Part shown: one piece after another, positions 20,708 to 33,615 of the stretch
Numbering within the stretch: position 1 is the stretch's first letter
Layout: every line of letters starts with the position of its first letter
NCBI GenBank assembly: GCA_033297205.1
Contig: MU859130.1
Coordinates: 62,001-126,000 of the forward strand
Source: Pseudoneurospora amorphoporcata
Taxonomy: Eukaryota; Ascomycota; Sordariomycetes; Sordariales; Sordariaceae
DNA length: 64,000 nt
Reading direction: 5' to 3'
Program-made: the position numbers and the translations under genes
Notes under the pieces: model-generated
What the model saw: the letters and a program-made list of their open reading frames with translations, nothing else
The model's database searches: none
What the model was told of the DNA's origin: nothing

Positions 20708-23700
20708 TTTTGTTCGTCTTCTTGGTCTTGGAAAGATGCTTTGAAATGTAGTTATAGTATGGGAAAGGCTGGTCCTCGAGTATAGGTGTATGATATTGGT
20801 TTGTTGTTTCGTCGTCCTCGTTGTTAAGTATTTTGTTCATAGTTACGGGCAGTTTGTCTATGTATACTTGCTGCGTCAGGCCGTCCCAAGCGTCATTTCT
20901 TTTTGACTGCCGTTTTTTTTTTTTAAGACAATAAGTCCTTCAGTTATCTCGATGAGGGTATCCGCTATAGCCTCCTCACAACACCTCGCCATCTCATCTA
21001 CGTTCTTTACCATGTTCATCATCATGACATCCACAACGAGCAAGAAATTGCGATCCTTACCACTAGTTCTCAGTCCTTAACGTTTTAATACGCGAGGGAG
21101 ACTAGTAGCTTAATCCGACCCGGGAAGTCAGTTATATGCGATGTTGAGGCAAAGAAAAACTCATAGCGGAGTTGGCGTTGTTGCAAACTGGGTTTCTTAT
21201 CTAGCTGCGAAGCAATAGGCACAGAACCAACCATAGAGGTATTGACGGGTGCCGTAGCCGCGTCATCAACACCTCCATCTCTTGCCTTTTATGCAGTTGG
21301 CGATGCTGTTGGCCATGATCACGAATCATCTCCCAATTCATCCATGGGTGTAGAGGGGCGGGTAAGATTTGAAGTCACTGGTATTCTAGAGTTGTAATTG
21401 TCATATTTTTAACAGCATCCGAAGCCAGAATAAATCCCAAGGATTGACGCGTTCTCGGTCTCTTAAGAGAAGTGTATACGTCCCCTTGATGACAAATATA
21501 AGTCATAACAAGAGCACAATATGGTTGTGGCGTTCCTTTGGACAGCTAGGTTTTATTACGTAACTCATCAGGTTGTAGTCTTCCTTGGGGTAGGAGGCCA
21601 TCATACAAGTTTTTGTTTGCTATGCCTTTGTTCCTTGTCAGGCTCTCGCAGGTCTCCGAGAAAGGAAAACATGAAGCTGGAGGTTACACACAGGTGCACG
21701 TTACACCTTCTGAGAGACCCAAGATGCCCATTAGATGTTTTTCGTCCAAGTTGAGGACTAAGGATGTAGGAATAGATGGTGGCGGTGGTCACGGTTATCA
21801 GATCCCTAACTTTGCAATCGGAGATAAGCTTTACCTACGGGCTGGATGCTCACCGGAGCCGAGCCGAACATCATCACATCACAGGAGGAGGCAGTGTCAG
21901 CAGCCATCGGCAGTTTTGTACTGTTGTTTAGAAGGTCGTGGTTGAGGTGACGGTTTGTTCCTCGGCTTTCCAACATACATATGCAGCATGGCGGTGCACT
22001 CTGAGCTGTTGAGATATGCCTTCCATGAGGCAGTGAACGGCAGTAACGGGTGTACATATGTGAAAGTGCAGGTGGTCTGGAGCTGTTGGGATCTTCAGTG
22101 CGTCATAGGCACGACTGGCAGCTGCGGTGCGTGATGTACATGATGTGTGTTTGAGTTTGATTTCGTGGGAGTTTTCGAAATGTTTGAGGGTCAGCTACGA
22201 TTACGACAAGCAGTTTTGGGAACCAGGTGTTCGATTTGAATCGGGAATACCGAGTGTCAACTGGTGATACCGACATACTGTCGTGGTCGGAGATAGCCAG
22301 GTATGTAGTGTAGACAAATATAAGCTTATCTTGCTTGCCGTGCAACACGGCGATCACGGCTCCAGCAGACGTAGAGTGCAGTTTATGACCGCCTCGCTTT
22401 GATCATGTCCCTGATACCTGGAGTTTGGTCACCAATTTAAGCGAGCCTCGAAGATCAGAACCCGGAACCCGGAGCGGTGCCGAGTCTGGTCTGATAAAAC
22501 AAAAGATTTAAAGAGTCCGGGGGAGCAATTGCGCTAGTGATACCGCTTCTTTCAAGAGAATGTCGACGAGTCGACGGGATGAAAACGTTGATCAAAGCGG
22601 TGTCAGCTCTCTAAAAGAATCGAGATGGTAAAATGGAAGTCAAAGTCGCTTGATGCCTTTGATGATAACAAAGACGAGTGCTATGTAGCGAGGTGCATAC
22701 AGATGAGGAAAACAAAGGAAAAAAGGGCGAGGCACCGCGGAGCATACGTATGTACACCCTCCCTGTCGTGGTGTGTGTGCCGTTTTATCCGGTTTCGTGA
22801 GGGAATGTTGGTTCTCGAACCTTTGGTGTTTCGGGGCGGAATGTGCGTAGCAGTCTCAGCAGGTATGTAGCTATAAAAGCTCGGTGTTAAGGAGCTATGA
22901 CCGACCATCCATGGGTAAACAGCTGTCAAAATACAAAAGTTGTGGTGGTACAAAGTACGGTGTACCCATCCTCCTGACACCCGCATAAATCTTGGAAGCC
23001 TTACCTAAAAAGCTGCTGCGTAATTAGGGAGGAGGAAGTGGGAGGCTAACCAAGATGAAGTGACTAATTGGGCAGGTCCATAGGCCATTTGGTATGGTGA
23101 TAACCGGGGATCTGGCTGCGTACACTAGTCGTAGGTAGCCGTGCCCATTGCTTTGTTTCCGTTGATGAGTGATATGGATGCGGTCAGGGCAGCTGCTTCT
23201 GCTGTGCTTCTACACTTTAGCGGAAATATATGAACGTGGACAACGGGTGGGCTTAATGCAGCGCCAAGCACGGCAACGATCCGGGGTGGAGGAGATGCGT
23301 CGGGACCGGTCACCTCCACCGGACGCAGGCCCATTGGAGCCTTTGCATCAGAGAACTTACAGCGATTTGGCGGGGAAAATGGCTGGGCAGCCAGCTGCTG
23401 ATTAAACAATCTAAGACACAAAAGCGGTTTGAAGGCGTCATCGGCGGCGTCTTCTGACCCCGATTCCCGACTCCCTCTTATGAATTTTTGGTAGGTATTT
23501 CCCCTGCCAATGACTCTCCTCGTCCACACAAAGCAAAGCCCCATGGCTCTCTAGCGGTGGTCTGTCTGGGGCGTCGGTGACGGCGGTGGGGAAATGTTTT
23601 TTTTTTTATATTTTTTATTTTCCCTGAATTCCAGTTCTCGAAGAAAAGAACAATGGAGAGAAGGCGGAATGAACGGGCATTCATTCCATCACAACGGCCG

Positions 23701-24568
23701 GTTTCTTGCAACACCGACAAAAAGGTAAAGATGCAGCGGAATGTGCACAACATGGAAGGAAGGAGGAGCCAACAACACCTAATAGAAGGATCCAGAGGAA
23801 GGAGGGGACCTTACCCTCACACCGGGGCATCAGATCCGCTTTCTGTTGATTCCGAAGTGGTTCCGTCCACCTGTTTCACTGTTCCATTCCCGCCTTTTTG
23901 CTCTTTCCCCCTTGATTCGAGAGCTTATCTTTTTGCTTTTTCCACTTCCTGATATCAGGAGAAAATTTGTGTCATCCTCTCGAGTGTGGGAGCCTCGCTT
24001 TCTGCTTTTCTCCCTTTTACATACACTACTTACTACTAGTCTTCCATCCCCAAGGCTGACCCCCAAGGCCTGATACCTGAAGCCAACTAGGTATCTACCC
24101 CATAGTCGGGAGATCGCATTACAGCTTGTGATCCTCGCGAACCTGGCTCACTCCCTTCGGACACGCCAGCACCCTTCACCTTGTTTTTAATATACCCCAA
24201 ACCATTCACTCGCCTTGGGGTAGATCTATTGCTCCACCACGTTTCTTACTATTATTACTCGGATTTCTCGCAACTTGAAAGGCACAAGACCTTAAACTCA
24301 GCCAAGTAACGCACCTCTGACTTCAACTTGGCGTCGGTTACGTGCTGTCTACCTGCGACCTGCGACCTGCCAGCCCCTTGGGCAACCATCGCCCCTTTGC
24401 CCATAATGACAACACCCCAATAATTTTCTATTTCATTCTTCACGTATCTGCCTGCCGATCACGAGAGACTTCAGTCCTTTCTCATTTACCAAGTACACGA
24501 CCACTGCCTCCGGCAAGGCTTCTCTATAGGTCCGGCTGCCAAGACGGCGCCTTCCCTTCAACTTCAAC
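20708..24568. other. 3.9-kb intergenic region before the ABC transporter
   Basis: No frame longer than about 140 codons and no recognised motif. It includes poly(T) stretches (about 20917 and 23599) and a small ACCTGCG triplication (about 24348-24369). The proximal few hundred bases are probably transporter promoter and leader. Long untranslated RNA cannot be excluded. Confidence 0.45.
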
Positions 24569-27500
24569 ATGGCCGACTCCCCAAACGAGAAACCAAAGGA
24601 GCTCAGCCTTCCAAACCCCGTGGCCGACCAGAGGCATCGAGAGGATGAGATTGAAGAAGCACCCAGGAACGATGACGAGCTCGAAAAGCCAGCCATTGGC
24701 TCGTCCTTTGTGGAGGTCAACGACGAGAAGAGGGCCGGGTTGAACCGCATGGGGACCAATGCCACCAACACCAGCGTAACCACGGCCGCTACCATCCACC
24801 CTCATTCCGAACCAAAGCCATGGTACAAACAACCAAACCCTCTGAGATGGGGGAAAATCGAACCGATTCCGGAGGCGAGGAGGCCATCGCCAGAGCACAA
24901 TGCCAGTTTCTTCAACTCGCTCTTCTTTAGTTGGATGGGCCCTTTGATGTCGGTAAGTGAACTAGTATCTGAGAGAGTCTTGTACGGTTTGGTTGAACCA
25001 CTAACAACATGCGTGTAGACCGGATATAAACGACAGTTGGAGCTCAACGATCTCTACGAAGTCAATCCGGACCGATCTGTTGACCCCCTCACAGAAAGGA
25101 TGCGAGAGTCTTATAAGCGGCGAGTGGAAAAGGGGGAAAAGTACCCGCTGCTTTGGGCGTTGCACGAAACCTTCTTCTGGGAATTCTGGATTGGTGGCAT
25201 GTGTCAGCTCGCTGCCTCTGTCCTCCAAGTCATGTCGCCCTTCACTCTCCGTTACCTCATCCAGTTCGCAACAGACGCCTGGGTCGCCAACCACTCAGGC
25301 GCACCACCACCGGGTATTGGAGCCGGCTTGGGATTGGTCTTCGGTGTCACGGCCATGCAAATCTTGCAGAGTTTGTGCATTAATCACTTCATCTACCGCG
25401 GTATGCTTATCGGAGGCATGGCTAGGGCCTCTCTGATTAGCTTGATCTATGAAAAGTCCATGCTCATCTCAGGACGCGCCAAGGCGGGTGGTGCCGATGC
25501 GCCAGATGTTCCTGCTGCAAAAGCGGCTGCAGAGAAGGATGCCAAGAAGGAAAAGAAGAAGAACAAGAAGAAGGGCAAGAAGGGACAGGCCGATGTTGAC
25601 GGTGATGGTGCTGGCTGGGGCAACGGAAGAATTGTGGGTGCTTTTCAATGAACTAATTATACATGGTACTAGTGGCTTACATGTTCGCAGATCAACCTGA
25701 TGAGTGTCGATACTTACAGAATCGACCAAGCCTCTGGTTTATTCCACATTATCTGGACCGCCCCTATCTCCATCATCATTACCCTGGTGATGCTGCTGGT
25801 CAACTTGACTTACAGCGCCCTCGCCGGCTTTGCCTTGCTGGTTATCGGTATCCCAGTGCTCACCAGGGCCATCAAGAGTCTCTTCATTCGCAGAAAGGCC
25901 ATAAACAAGATCACCGATCAGAGAGTTGGCCTGACCCAGGAAATCCTCCAGTCCGTCCGCTTCGTCAAGTTCTTTGGCTGGGAAAGCTCGTTTCTTCAGC
26001 GCTTGCAGGAGTTCCGCAACCGCGAAGTATCAGCCATCCAGGTGTTGCTGGCTCTTCGTAATGCGATCATGGCCATTAGTATTTCGCTTCCGATCTTCGC
26101 GTCCATGCTTGCCTTCATCACCTACTCTTTGACCGACCATGGGCTGGCGCCGGCTAAGGTCTTCTCGTCTCTCGCCCTTTTCAACGGTCTTAGAATGCCT
26201 TTGAACATGCTTCCTTTGGTCATCGGTCAGGTGACGGATGCATGGTCCTCTATCTCCCGTATCCAGGACTTCTTGCTCGCTGAGGAACGGGACGATGAAG
26301 CTATCATCAAACCCGATGCTCCCAACGCTATCGAAGTCCATGATGCCTCCTTCACCTGGGAAAGAACGCCAACTCAAGAAAACGAGTCTACTGTGGGCGG
26401 TTCCGGACCGAAATCGAAGCCTAAAAAGGGTACTAAGGCAAAGCCCAAGGATATTGAGGCGGCCACCCCTCCTTCTGGTGATGACTCGAGCACGTTGGTT
26501 GAAGAAAGGGAGCCCTTTAAGCTTCAGGATCTCAACTTCACCATTGGCAGGAACGAGCTGGTTGCTGTTATCGGTACAGTCGGCAGTGGAAAGACTTCGT
26601 TGCTCTCTGCTTTAGCTGGTGACATGCGCAAGACCAACGGCGAGGTTATTCTTGGTGCTCACAGAGCTTTTTGTCCACAGTACGCCTGGATTCAGAACGC
26701 GACTCTCAGGGACAACATTCTTTTTGGAAAGGAGATGGACGACGAATGGTACCGCGATGTCATCAAGGCTTGCGCGTTGCAGCCGGATTTGGATATGCTT
26801 CCCAACAACGACATGACCGAGATTGGTGAAAGAGGTATCACTATCTCTGGTGGTCAAAAGCAGAGACTCAACATCGCCCGTGCGATTTACTTCGATGCCG
26901 ACATCGTTCTTATGGACGACCCCCTGAGTGCCGTCGATGCTCATGTTGGTCGCCATATTTTCGATAACGCTATTCTTGGTTTGCTCAAGGACAAGGCCCG
27001 TATTCTGGCGACTCATCAGCTTTGGGTTCTCAACCGCTGCGACCGTATCATTTGGATGGATGGCGGTCGTATTCAGGCTGTGGATACTTTCGACAATCTT
27101 ATGAGGGATTGCGAGGAGTTCCGTCAGATGCTAGAATCGACCGCCCAAGAAGAAAAGAAGGAAGCAGACGAAGCTCCTGTCGTTGCTGCCGAGGAAGAAG
27201 CACCCAAGAAGAAAAAGAAGGGCAAGAGTCTCATGCAGGCTGAGGAGCGTGCTGTGGCTAGCGTACCATGGTCTGTTTATACGTCCTACGTGAAGGCTTC
27301 TGGTTCTTTCCTCAACGCACCCATTGTTCTCGTACTCTTGGTTATCGCACAGGGATCCAACATCATGACCAGCTTGTGGCTGTCGTGGTGGACTTCTGAC
27401 AAGTTCGGTCTCAGTCTGGGACAGTACATCGGTGTCTACGCTGGTCTCGGTGCGGCGCAAGCTCTTCTCATGTTCTCATTCATGGTATCCCTATCGATTT

Positions 27501-29119
27501 TTGGTACTACGGCGTCCAAGAACATGCTGGGGCAGGCCACCTTCCGCGTGTTGCGCGCCCCCATGTCCTTCTTCGACACTACACCTCTCGGCCGCATCAC
27601 CAACCGCTTCAGTCGCGATGTGGACGTCATGGACAATAACCTTACGGATGCTATGCGCATGTACTTCTTCAGCATCGGAGGTATTATCTCGACTTTTGCT
27701 CTGATCATCGCATACTTCTATTACTTCGCCATCGCGCTCGTGCCTCTCTTCATCCTCTTCCTCCTTGCTACTGGCTACTATCGCTCATCGGCTCGCGAGG
27801 TCAAACGCTTTGAGGCCGTCCTTCGGTCTTCGGTTTTCGCTAAGTTCAACGAAGGATTGTCGGGTGTTGCCTCTATCAGGGCGTATGGCCTCCAGAACCG
27901 TTTTGTGGTGGACATGAGGAAGGCTATCGACAACATGGACTCGGCGTACTTCCTGACTTATTCGAATCAGAGATGGCTATCGACCAGACTGGACATGATC
28001 GGTAACGCCTTGGTTTTCACCACGGGTATCCTCGTCGTCACCTCCCGTTTCTCGGTCAACCCCTCGATTGCCGGCTTGGTATTGTCGTATATCTTGGCTA
28101 TAGTGCAGATGATTCAGTTCACTGTCCGTCAGCTGGCCGAAGTCGAGAACGGCATGAACGCCGTCGAGCGTCTCTTGTACTACGGAACCCAGCTTGAGGA
28201 GGAGGCCCCATCCAAGACCATCGATGTGCGCCCCAGCTGGCCCGAGAAGGGTGAGATCATCTTTGACAACGTCGAGATGCGTTACCGTGCTGGTCTCCCT
28301 CTCGTCTTGCAGGGTCTCAACGTGCACATTCAGGGCGGCGAACGTATTGGTATCGTCGGCCGTACGGGTGCAGGAAAGAGTTCTATTATGAGTACGCTCT
28401 TCCGTCTCGTTGAGATTTCCGGCGGCCATATCACCATCGACGGCATCGACATCTCCACCATTGGTCTTCAAGACCTCCGTTCCCGTCTCGCCATCATCCC
28501 TCAAGACCCGACCCTCTTCCGCGGCACCGTGCGCAGTAACCTCGATCCCTTCGGTGAGCATACCGACTTGGAGCTCTGGTCTGCCCTGCGCCAAGCCGAT
28601 CTCGTCCAGGACGAAGCGACCATCACCACCACCACCGCCGCCACTCCCACCACCAGCGGCAATGCTCTCGTTGTTGCAGACACTCCCGCTGCTGCCAGTG
28701 GTAATTCCAACAACCGCATCAACCTCGATTCAATCGTCGAAGAAGATGGCCTCAACTTCTCTCTCGGCCAGCGCCAGCTCATGGCCCTCGCCCGTGCTCT
28801 CGTGCGTGGCTCCCAGATCATCGTCTGCGACGAGGCTACCTCGTCTGTCGACATGGAGACGGACGACAAGATCCAGCGCACCATGGCCAGCGCGTTCCGC
28901 GGCAAGACGCTGCTGTGCATCGCTCATCGGTTGAGGACTATCATCAACTACGACCGTATTTGCGTGATGGACAAGGGCCGCATTGCGGAAATCGGTACCC
29001 CCATGCAGCTGTTCGAGATGGAGGGCGGCATCTTTAGGGGAATGTGTGAGAGGAGCGGAATTAGATTGGAGGATATCCGGTTGGCGAGGGAGGTTGTTGA
29101 TAATGATAGGCTTGCGTAA
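24569..29119 (+). CDS. yor1: Yor1-type ABCC multidrug transporter
   Basis: Plasma-membrane ABC exporter of the ABCC group (yeast Yor1, oligomycin and organic-anion efflux). Exons: 24569-24952, 25019-25633, 25691-29119; 1475 residues, against 1477 in yeast Yor1. It lacks the extra N-terminal TMD0 of Ycf1-like proteins. NBD1 has Walker A GTVGSGKTS (about 628), signature ISGGQKQRL (about 719) and Walker B VLMDDPLSAVD (about 738), in which Asp replaces the catalytic Glu, as is usual for the degenerate first site of ABCC proteins. NBD2 has GRTGAGKSS (about 1222), FSLGQRQ (about 1357) and IIVCDEATSS (about 1375). Odd points are a Lys-rich insert in the first membrane domain (KKEKKKNKKKGKKG), a second basic insert before NBD1, and a Thr/Ala-rich insert before the NBD2 signature. 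The substrate is not predictable. Confidence 0.93.
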
Positions 29120-30634
29120 GGGCTGGCTAATTCGGTGCCTGACTGGATATGGGAAGGAGAATATTGGGGATGGAGTGGGTATGAGATGAAAGAGAGATGA
29201 TGACCATGATAGATGAGATCAATGTTGATACTGATTCTAAATTCATGGCGGCTTATGACACCAAACTTGAAGAGTAAAGGAGACAGAGATGGAGACGAAG
29301 ACGGATGGGGTGGAATGGAATGGATAAAAGGCAGAGCGAAAAGAAAAGAGAAGAAAATACCCTATAAAAGAAAAGTACATATATAGTAAACACGTAATTA
29401 CTCCACTTACAGAATGAGGGAGGTCTGTCTAATAAATCTCTCGAGAATGTTCATAATACCATGTCAGTACATCTTTCGCGTAGATTCTCTTAAGGATCCA
29501 AGGGCATGACTTTGTTTATATAAGCCATAACCCCATCCATACATTGTCACTTTCATTTTTTAGTTTCCAACTCACTTACCTATTGGATGGTTTAGCAAAG
29601 TCAAGATCCCAACTTCTCCCTACACGTTCGGTACGTCTCTCACATGACTGCCAAAGTAACACATGATGGCACTTTTCCCATCCTCAAGTCTCACGAAGTC
29701 AAGCTGTGGCACTCGAAAACCCATCCTCGACGAATTCAGTTGGTTGGGGCGCGCTTCTGGTGCCACAACCTATGCAAAGAGAGATTAGAAGACAGGCAAG
29801 CAAGCAGTCCCCAGTTACCGGCATAGATCAAGTCTTGATATGCCGACAAAAATAGACAAAAACAGCCAAGAAGTGCCCGGAACGCTGCATGATCTGGCAG
29901 TGTCTTGCAATATCGCGGTGTAGTGTCTCGCAATTATTTTTTTGGTGGTGGCAGGTGATGAGACAAGTTTTGCAGTGAGAGACCCGGACGTAATCACAAA
30001 CGGTGAGCTTAGGTGGCCAAGTTGAAATGGAGAACGAGGTTGCTGCTGGCGAGGAGGAGAACAGGACGCGATGCTATCTTTTATCGAATGGTTGAAAGAA
30101 GGGAGACCGTGATAGTTAACGTGGAGACCAGATCTTTTCAGAATCCCAAGATATGCACGTCATTTCCGTTCCGCATATGCTACTGCGTTTGCTACTGCAA
30201 TGCACGATTTGACAGATAGGAAGCCAAAGACGTCCTCGATCTCAAAGACAAACATTCGCAAAGATAAGAATGAAGAAAAAGTGGTATTGGACTATACGTA
30301 TGTACTTTAAGACCAAAGTGGATAAAACGAGGTATGGCAAGTAATAATGATGGCGATGGCGATGGCGATGATGATGATGATGATGATGATGAATGGTATT
30401 TTCTAACCCCAAACTGGAACAAAACCCGGACAAACCGCCGAACTCCTCAAATCTTTGAATGCCTCCCCAGATGTGGAAGGAAATTTTGGCCGGATTAGGT
30501 GTACAGTTTCTGGCACCGCAGGATATCGGGGGTCGGGGCCGTTTTGAGTTTTGACTTAATGTTCCCGTCCTGTGATTTTTGCAACACGATTACCTCCTGT
30601 AGTCCCTTCTGGCTGTCCCAACTCCTCGACCAAC
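29120..30634. other. Convergent intergenic region
   Basis: Both flanking genes end here. It contains an imperfect GAT/GGC trinucleotide microsatellite (about 30348-30392). No gene is supported. Confidence 0.55.
30348..30392 (+). repeat. GATGGC/GAT trinucleotide microsatellite
   Basis: Repeats of GATGGC pass into about eight GAT units. The minus-strand frame through it is only poly-Ser or poly-His and is not taken as coding. Confidence 0.85.
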
Positions 30635-31732
30635 TTAGTACCTCCCGCTGTGCCTAGGATCATGATGGCCCCCGTGATACCCCGGGGCGTTATACCCTCC
30701 CGGAGGAGGGAACGCCTGCGGATTATCCCCCAAAAGATCGTCCAAGAACGCGCTTGGCGCACGCCCGCTCTCTGGCCTGTTCAACTGATTGACCGAGCTG
30801 CTGCTAAACGCCCTCGAAGGCGGTGTCCTCGTCGCCATTCCCATAACCGGTCCAACGTTCGGCGACTCAGGCGGCGTCTGTCCCATCATGCTACCACCAC
30901 TCGGCTGTCTTGACATCGGGCGGAGGTTCAACATGCTAATCGAGTTGCCGTGGCTATGGCCCATAGGCGCAGCGGCCGAGGAAGCGTAAAATCCGGAGGG
31001 GAGGAAGGTCGAGTGGCGGTTGTTGGCCATGGTACTGTTGCGATCGCCTGCCTGCGCAGTCGGCGAGAAGAATAGGGTGCTCTGGCTGGGGGTGCCTGCA
31101 GAGGGTGCCGGACCACGCGACTTGCGGTTCCCGGCGAGACCGATGTTGCTGCCGGCGACGAGCGAGGGGTTCGAGTTGAGGTCCGAGTACTTGTAGAACT
31201 TGGGCGGAGGCGGGAAGGCTTTGTCGCTGCCGATGGTCTGGGCCATGGCGGCGCGCTCGACGGAACGGTGGAGGAGACAGGCGATAACGGTGCGCCAGAT
31301 GACAACAGCCAGGCCGAAGGCGCCAAGGATGGCGCCGACACAGATGAACACGGTGCCGTCGGGGAGCGACGAGTGTTTCATGAAAGGCGCATTTTGAGTA
31401 GGCGGAACGGTCGGCGCGGGATATTCTGGGATACCAATTTTGGTGAGAGTTGGAAGACCGGTTAGGAGTGTAGTTGGTCCCGTCGCTACTTCCGTGTTTC
31501 CAATCGTCAAGGGGGGTATGGTATCAGTGCCCGTCGAAGTAGGAGAGGTTTCGGATGCTGTAGGAGTAATGACCACTCTCGATGTGCTGCTGGTGGTCGT
31601 TGCTTTGGCCGAGACAAATGTCGACGACGATGAACTTGATTCGCCGTCGTTATTTTGTTGCGCCAATACACCGGAGGCGAAGAGGGCTGACAGAAGCAAG
31701 AAGCGCTTCAGCGACAGTGGTGGCGACAGCAT
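30635..31732 (-). CDS. csi2: Csi2-like membrane glycoprotein (chitin synthesis related)
   Basis: Single-exon protein of 365 residues with the layout of the fungal Csi2 family, whose yeast member is linked to chitin synthase 3 function and bud-neck events. A hydrophobic signal peptide (about 1-24, ending GVLAQQ) is followed by a Ser/Thr-rich, probably O-mannosylated ectodomain (25-120). The conserved KHSSLPDGTVFICVGAILG runs into one membrane helix (about 128-154). A Pro/Ser/Gly-rich cytosolic tail with RNSTMANNRHSTF follows, ending in HHDPRHSGRY. Family assignment rests on the HSSLPDGTVF segment and the architecture. A wall-stress sensor of the Wsc type is an alternative, but no WSC Cys domain is present. 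Confidence 0.72.
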   Translation of the reverse strand: MLSPPLSLKRFLLLSALFASGVLAQQNNDGESSSSSSTFVSAKATTTSSTSRVVITPTASETSPTSTGTDTIPPLTIGNTEVATGPTTLLTGLPTLTKIGIPEYPAPTVPPTQNAPFMKHSSLPDGTVFICVGAILGAFGLAVVIWRTVIACLLHRSVERAAMAQTIGSDKAFPPPPKFYKYSDLNSNPSLVAGSNIGLAGNRKSRGPAPSAGTPSQSTLFFSPTAQAGDRNSTMANNRHSTFLPSGFYASSAAAPMGHSHGNSISMLNLRPMSRQPSGGSMMGQTPPESPNVGPVMGMATRTPPSRAFSSSSVNQLNRPESGRAPSAFLDDLLGDNPQAFPPPGGYNAPGYHGGHHDPRHSGRY

Positions 31733-33396
31733 GGTCGCTATATGGGTATGTCCTGTCGGCGTCGGGACGTCTAAAGGAGGGGTTTGACCAAGAGAGCCGA
31801 AAAAAGGGGATCGGTCCCTATATCCACCAAAGTATCGTGAATCGAACTCTTGATGGAGAGTAAGCTAGATCGACGACGGGCTGCGACCACGATCCGGAAT
31901 ATTCGATGTGAGGGTGGTGAGTGGCCGAAGACCGGGAACTGGTGGTTACTCAAGGACGTCGTGTCGTGGAATCAACCTGAAAGAAAAAAAGAAGAAAAAA
32001 ACGAGAGTACAATCAGGCGCTTGCAGAGAGCAGCATCAGAGTCTGGTCTGGATGAGATTCCAAAGTGAAGGAAAGTTGCAAACTTGACCGAATCAGGTCA
32101 CAGTCGTCTTTGGAGGGAGATTGACCAAGAGATGCATGGATGGAGTCAATGGAGTCTTTGGAGCGAAAGGTTGAATGAGTGCCAGGGAAAAGCAGAGGGA
32201 AGAACCTGGAAGGCGCCCATGGGGACAGGCATTGGGACCGCAAAACAAAAGGTACCAAGGGCCAACAAGGGGGGCAGTGACGGCCCTTCTCGCCCTCGTG
32301 TTGGTCCCCGTTTTCTCCATTCCTTCCGCGCTGCTCCCCAGACCCAACCCAACCAGAAGGAACCACTCACAACCACTGCAGCGGAGACGCTCACTCGGGG
32401 TTGGGAAACATTTGCGCCGCGAACGCCCCTAGCTCAGGGGCAACGTAAGCGTCGGGTCGTGTCTGCTCAGCTACAGTACTCAGCTGCAAACAATCCGTCG
32501 TGGGGAAAAAAGCGGCTGGGCTTTGGTACCTGCGCGGACTGTATGGGACATGATTCGACACATGGATCCTTCAGGGTGGATGAGGAGCCATGCAATAATC
32601 CATCCATAGAAACCAATGCCAACACTCGCTGGCTGCAGCAACGGCCCTTGCAGCACGTCATTCTGGCCAGTAGCGCTCTGCAAGAAGGGTTTGTTTCGTG
32701 GATGGAGAACGACAAGACGCTATTTCAGCCCTTGAACTTCCTGAATGCTCCCATCAAGGAATGTCCGTGAGACTTGGATATTCCCCTCCGAAAGGCGGAC
32801 CTGAGTTCCCCTCACCTGAACAATATCGGAAATCCTGTGTTCCCTGAAAATGAATGCCCAGAGATCAATGTTTCTCATGCACAGCTGCACGGTTGACGGC
32901 CCGGGGCATGACGTCCGGCCCTTTCTTTCTTGAATACCTCTAGTCCGTGTGCTTGATCGCTATCGCACATGCTCATCTTCCCAAAGATCTTAGCGCCCTT
33001 GTTTCTCTTTTGAGGCTCCCCGGACCAGCACACCGGAGCGCTGCACTTGCACAGTGGCTTTCCGTTGCCCAACCTGCCATCTGTGACCAGCTGCTGAGCT
33101 GGCCTGTGCTTTTTCCATTTTGCGGTGTTCAGGTTCGGTTGCCACTTGTCGGTAGATCGCTCCAAGGTACTTGGCAAACCACTGCAGTGCAGTGTATGGT
33201 TGCTATCTCACTGCTAGGGTGTGTCTCCCAAAATTTTATACGACAACCATCCATATCGCCTTCACCACCAAATTCAGTTATCACCACTTTTGCGGCCGCC
33301 GATTTCTTGACGAACCGCCAAAAAAAGGTCGACACCCCGACTTCTTACAACAACAGACTTTTTCCACTTCGATCGATCATCTGAGATCTCGTCAAG
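31733..33396. promoter_or_regulatory. Divergent intergenic region csi2-like / fcf1
   Basis: This 1.66-kb stretch serves as upstream DNA for both genes. Frames on both strands overlap heavily and are of biased composition, so none is called. An RRPE-like AAAATTTT lies at 33230-33237, near fcf1. Confidence 0.45.
33230..33237 (+). promoter_or_regulatory. RRPE-like motif AAAATTTT
   Basis: Exact octamer 160 bp before the fcf1 start, the same as the one between lsg1 and ltv1. Confidence 0.4.
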
Positions 33397-33582
33397 ATGG
33401 GTGTCGCTAAACGGACAAGAAAATTCGCTACGGCACGTGACCTTCTATATCCATCCCCCTTCTCATCTCACTTCTCATAGCTCATCACCACCATGACCTC
33501 AGCCCCTCCTTGGATGATGGTTCATGTATGGCTTGACTATTGACTATCATGACATGTCACACAGCATAGTAGTACACTCGGG

Positions 33583-33615
<33 letters not shown>

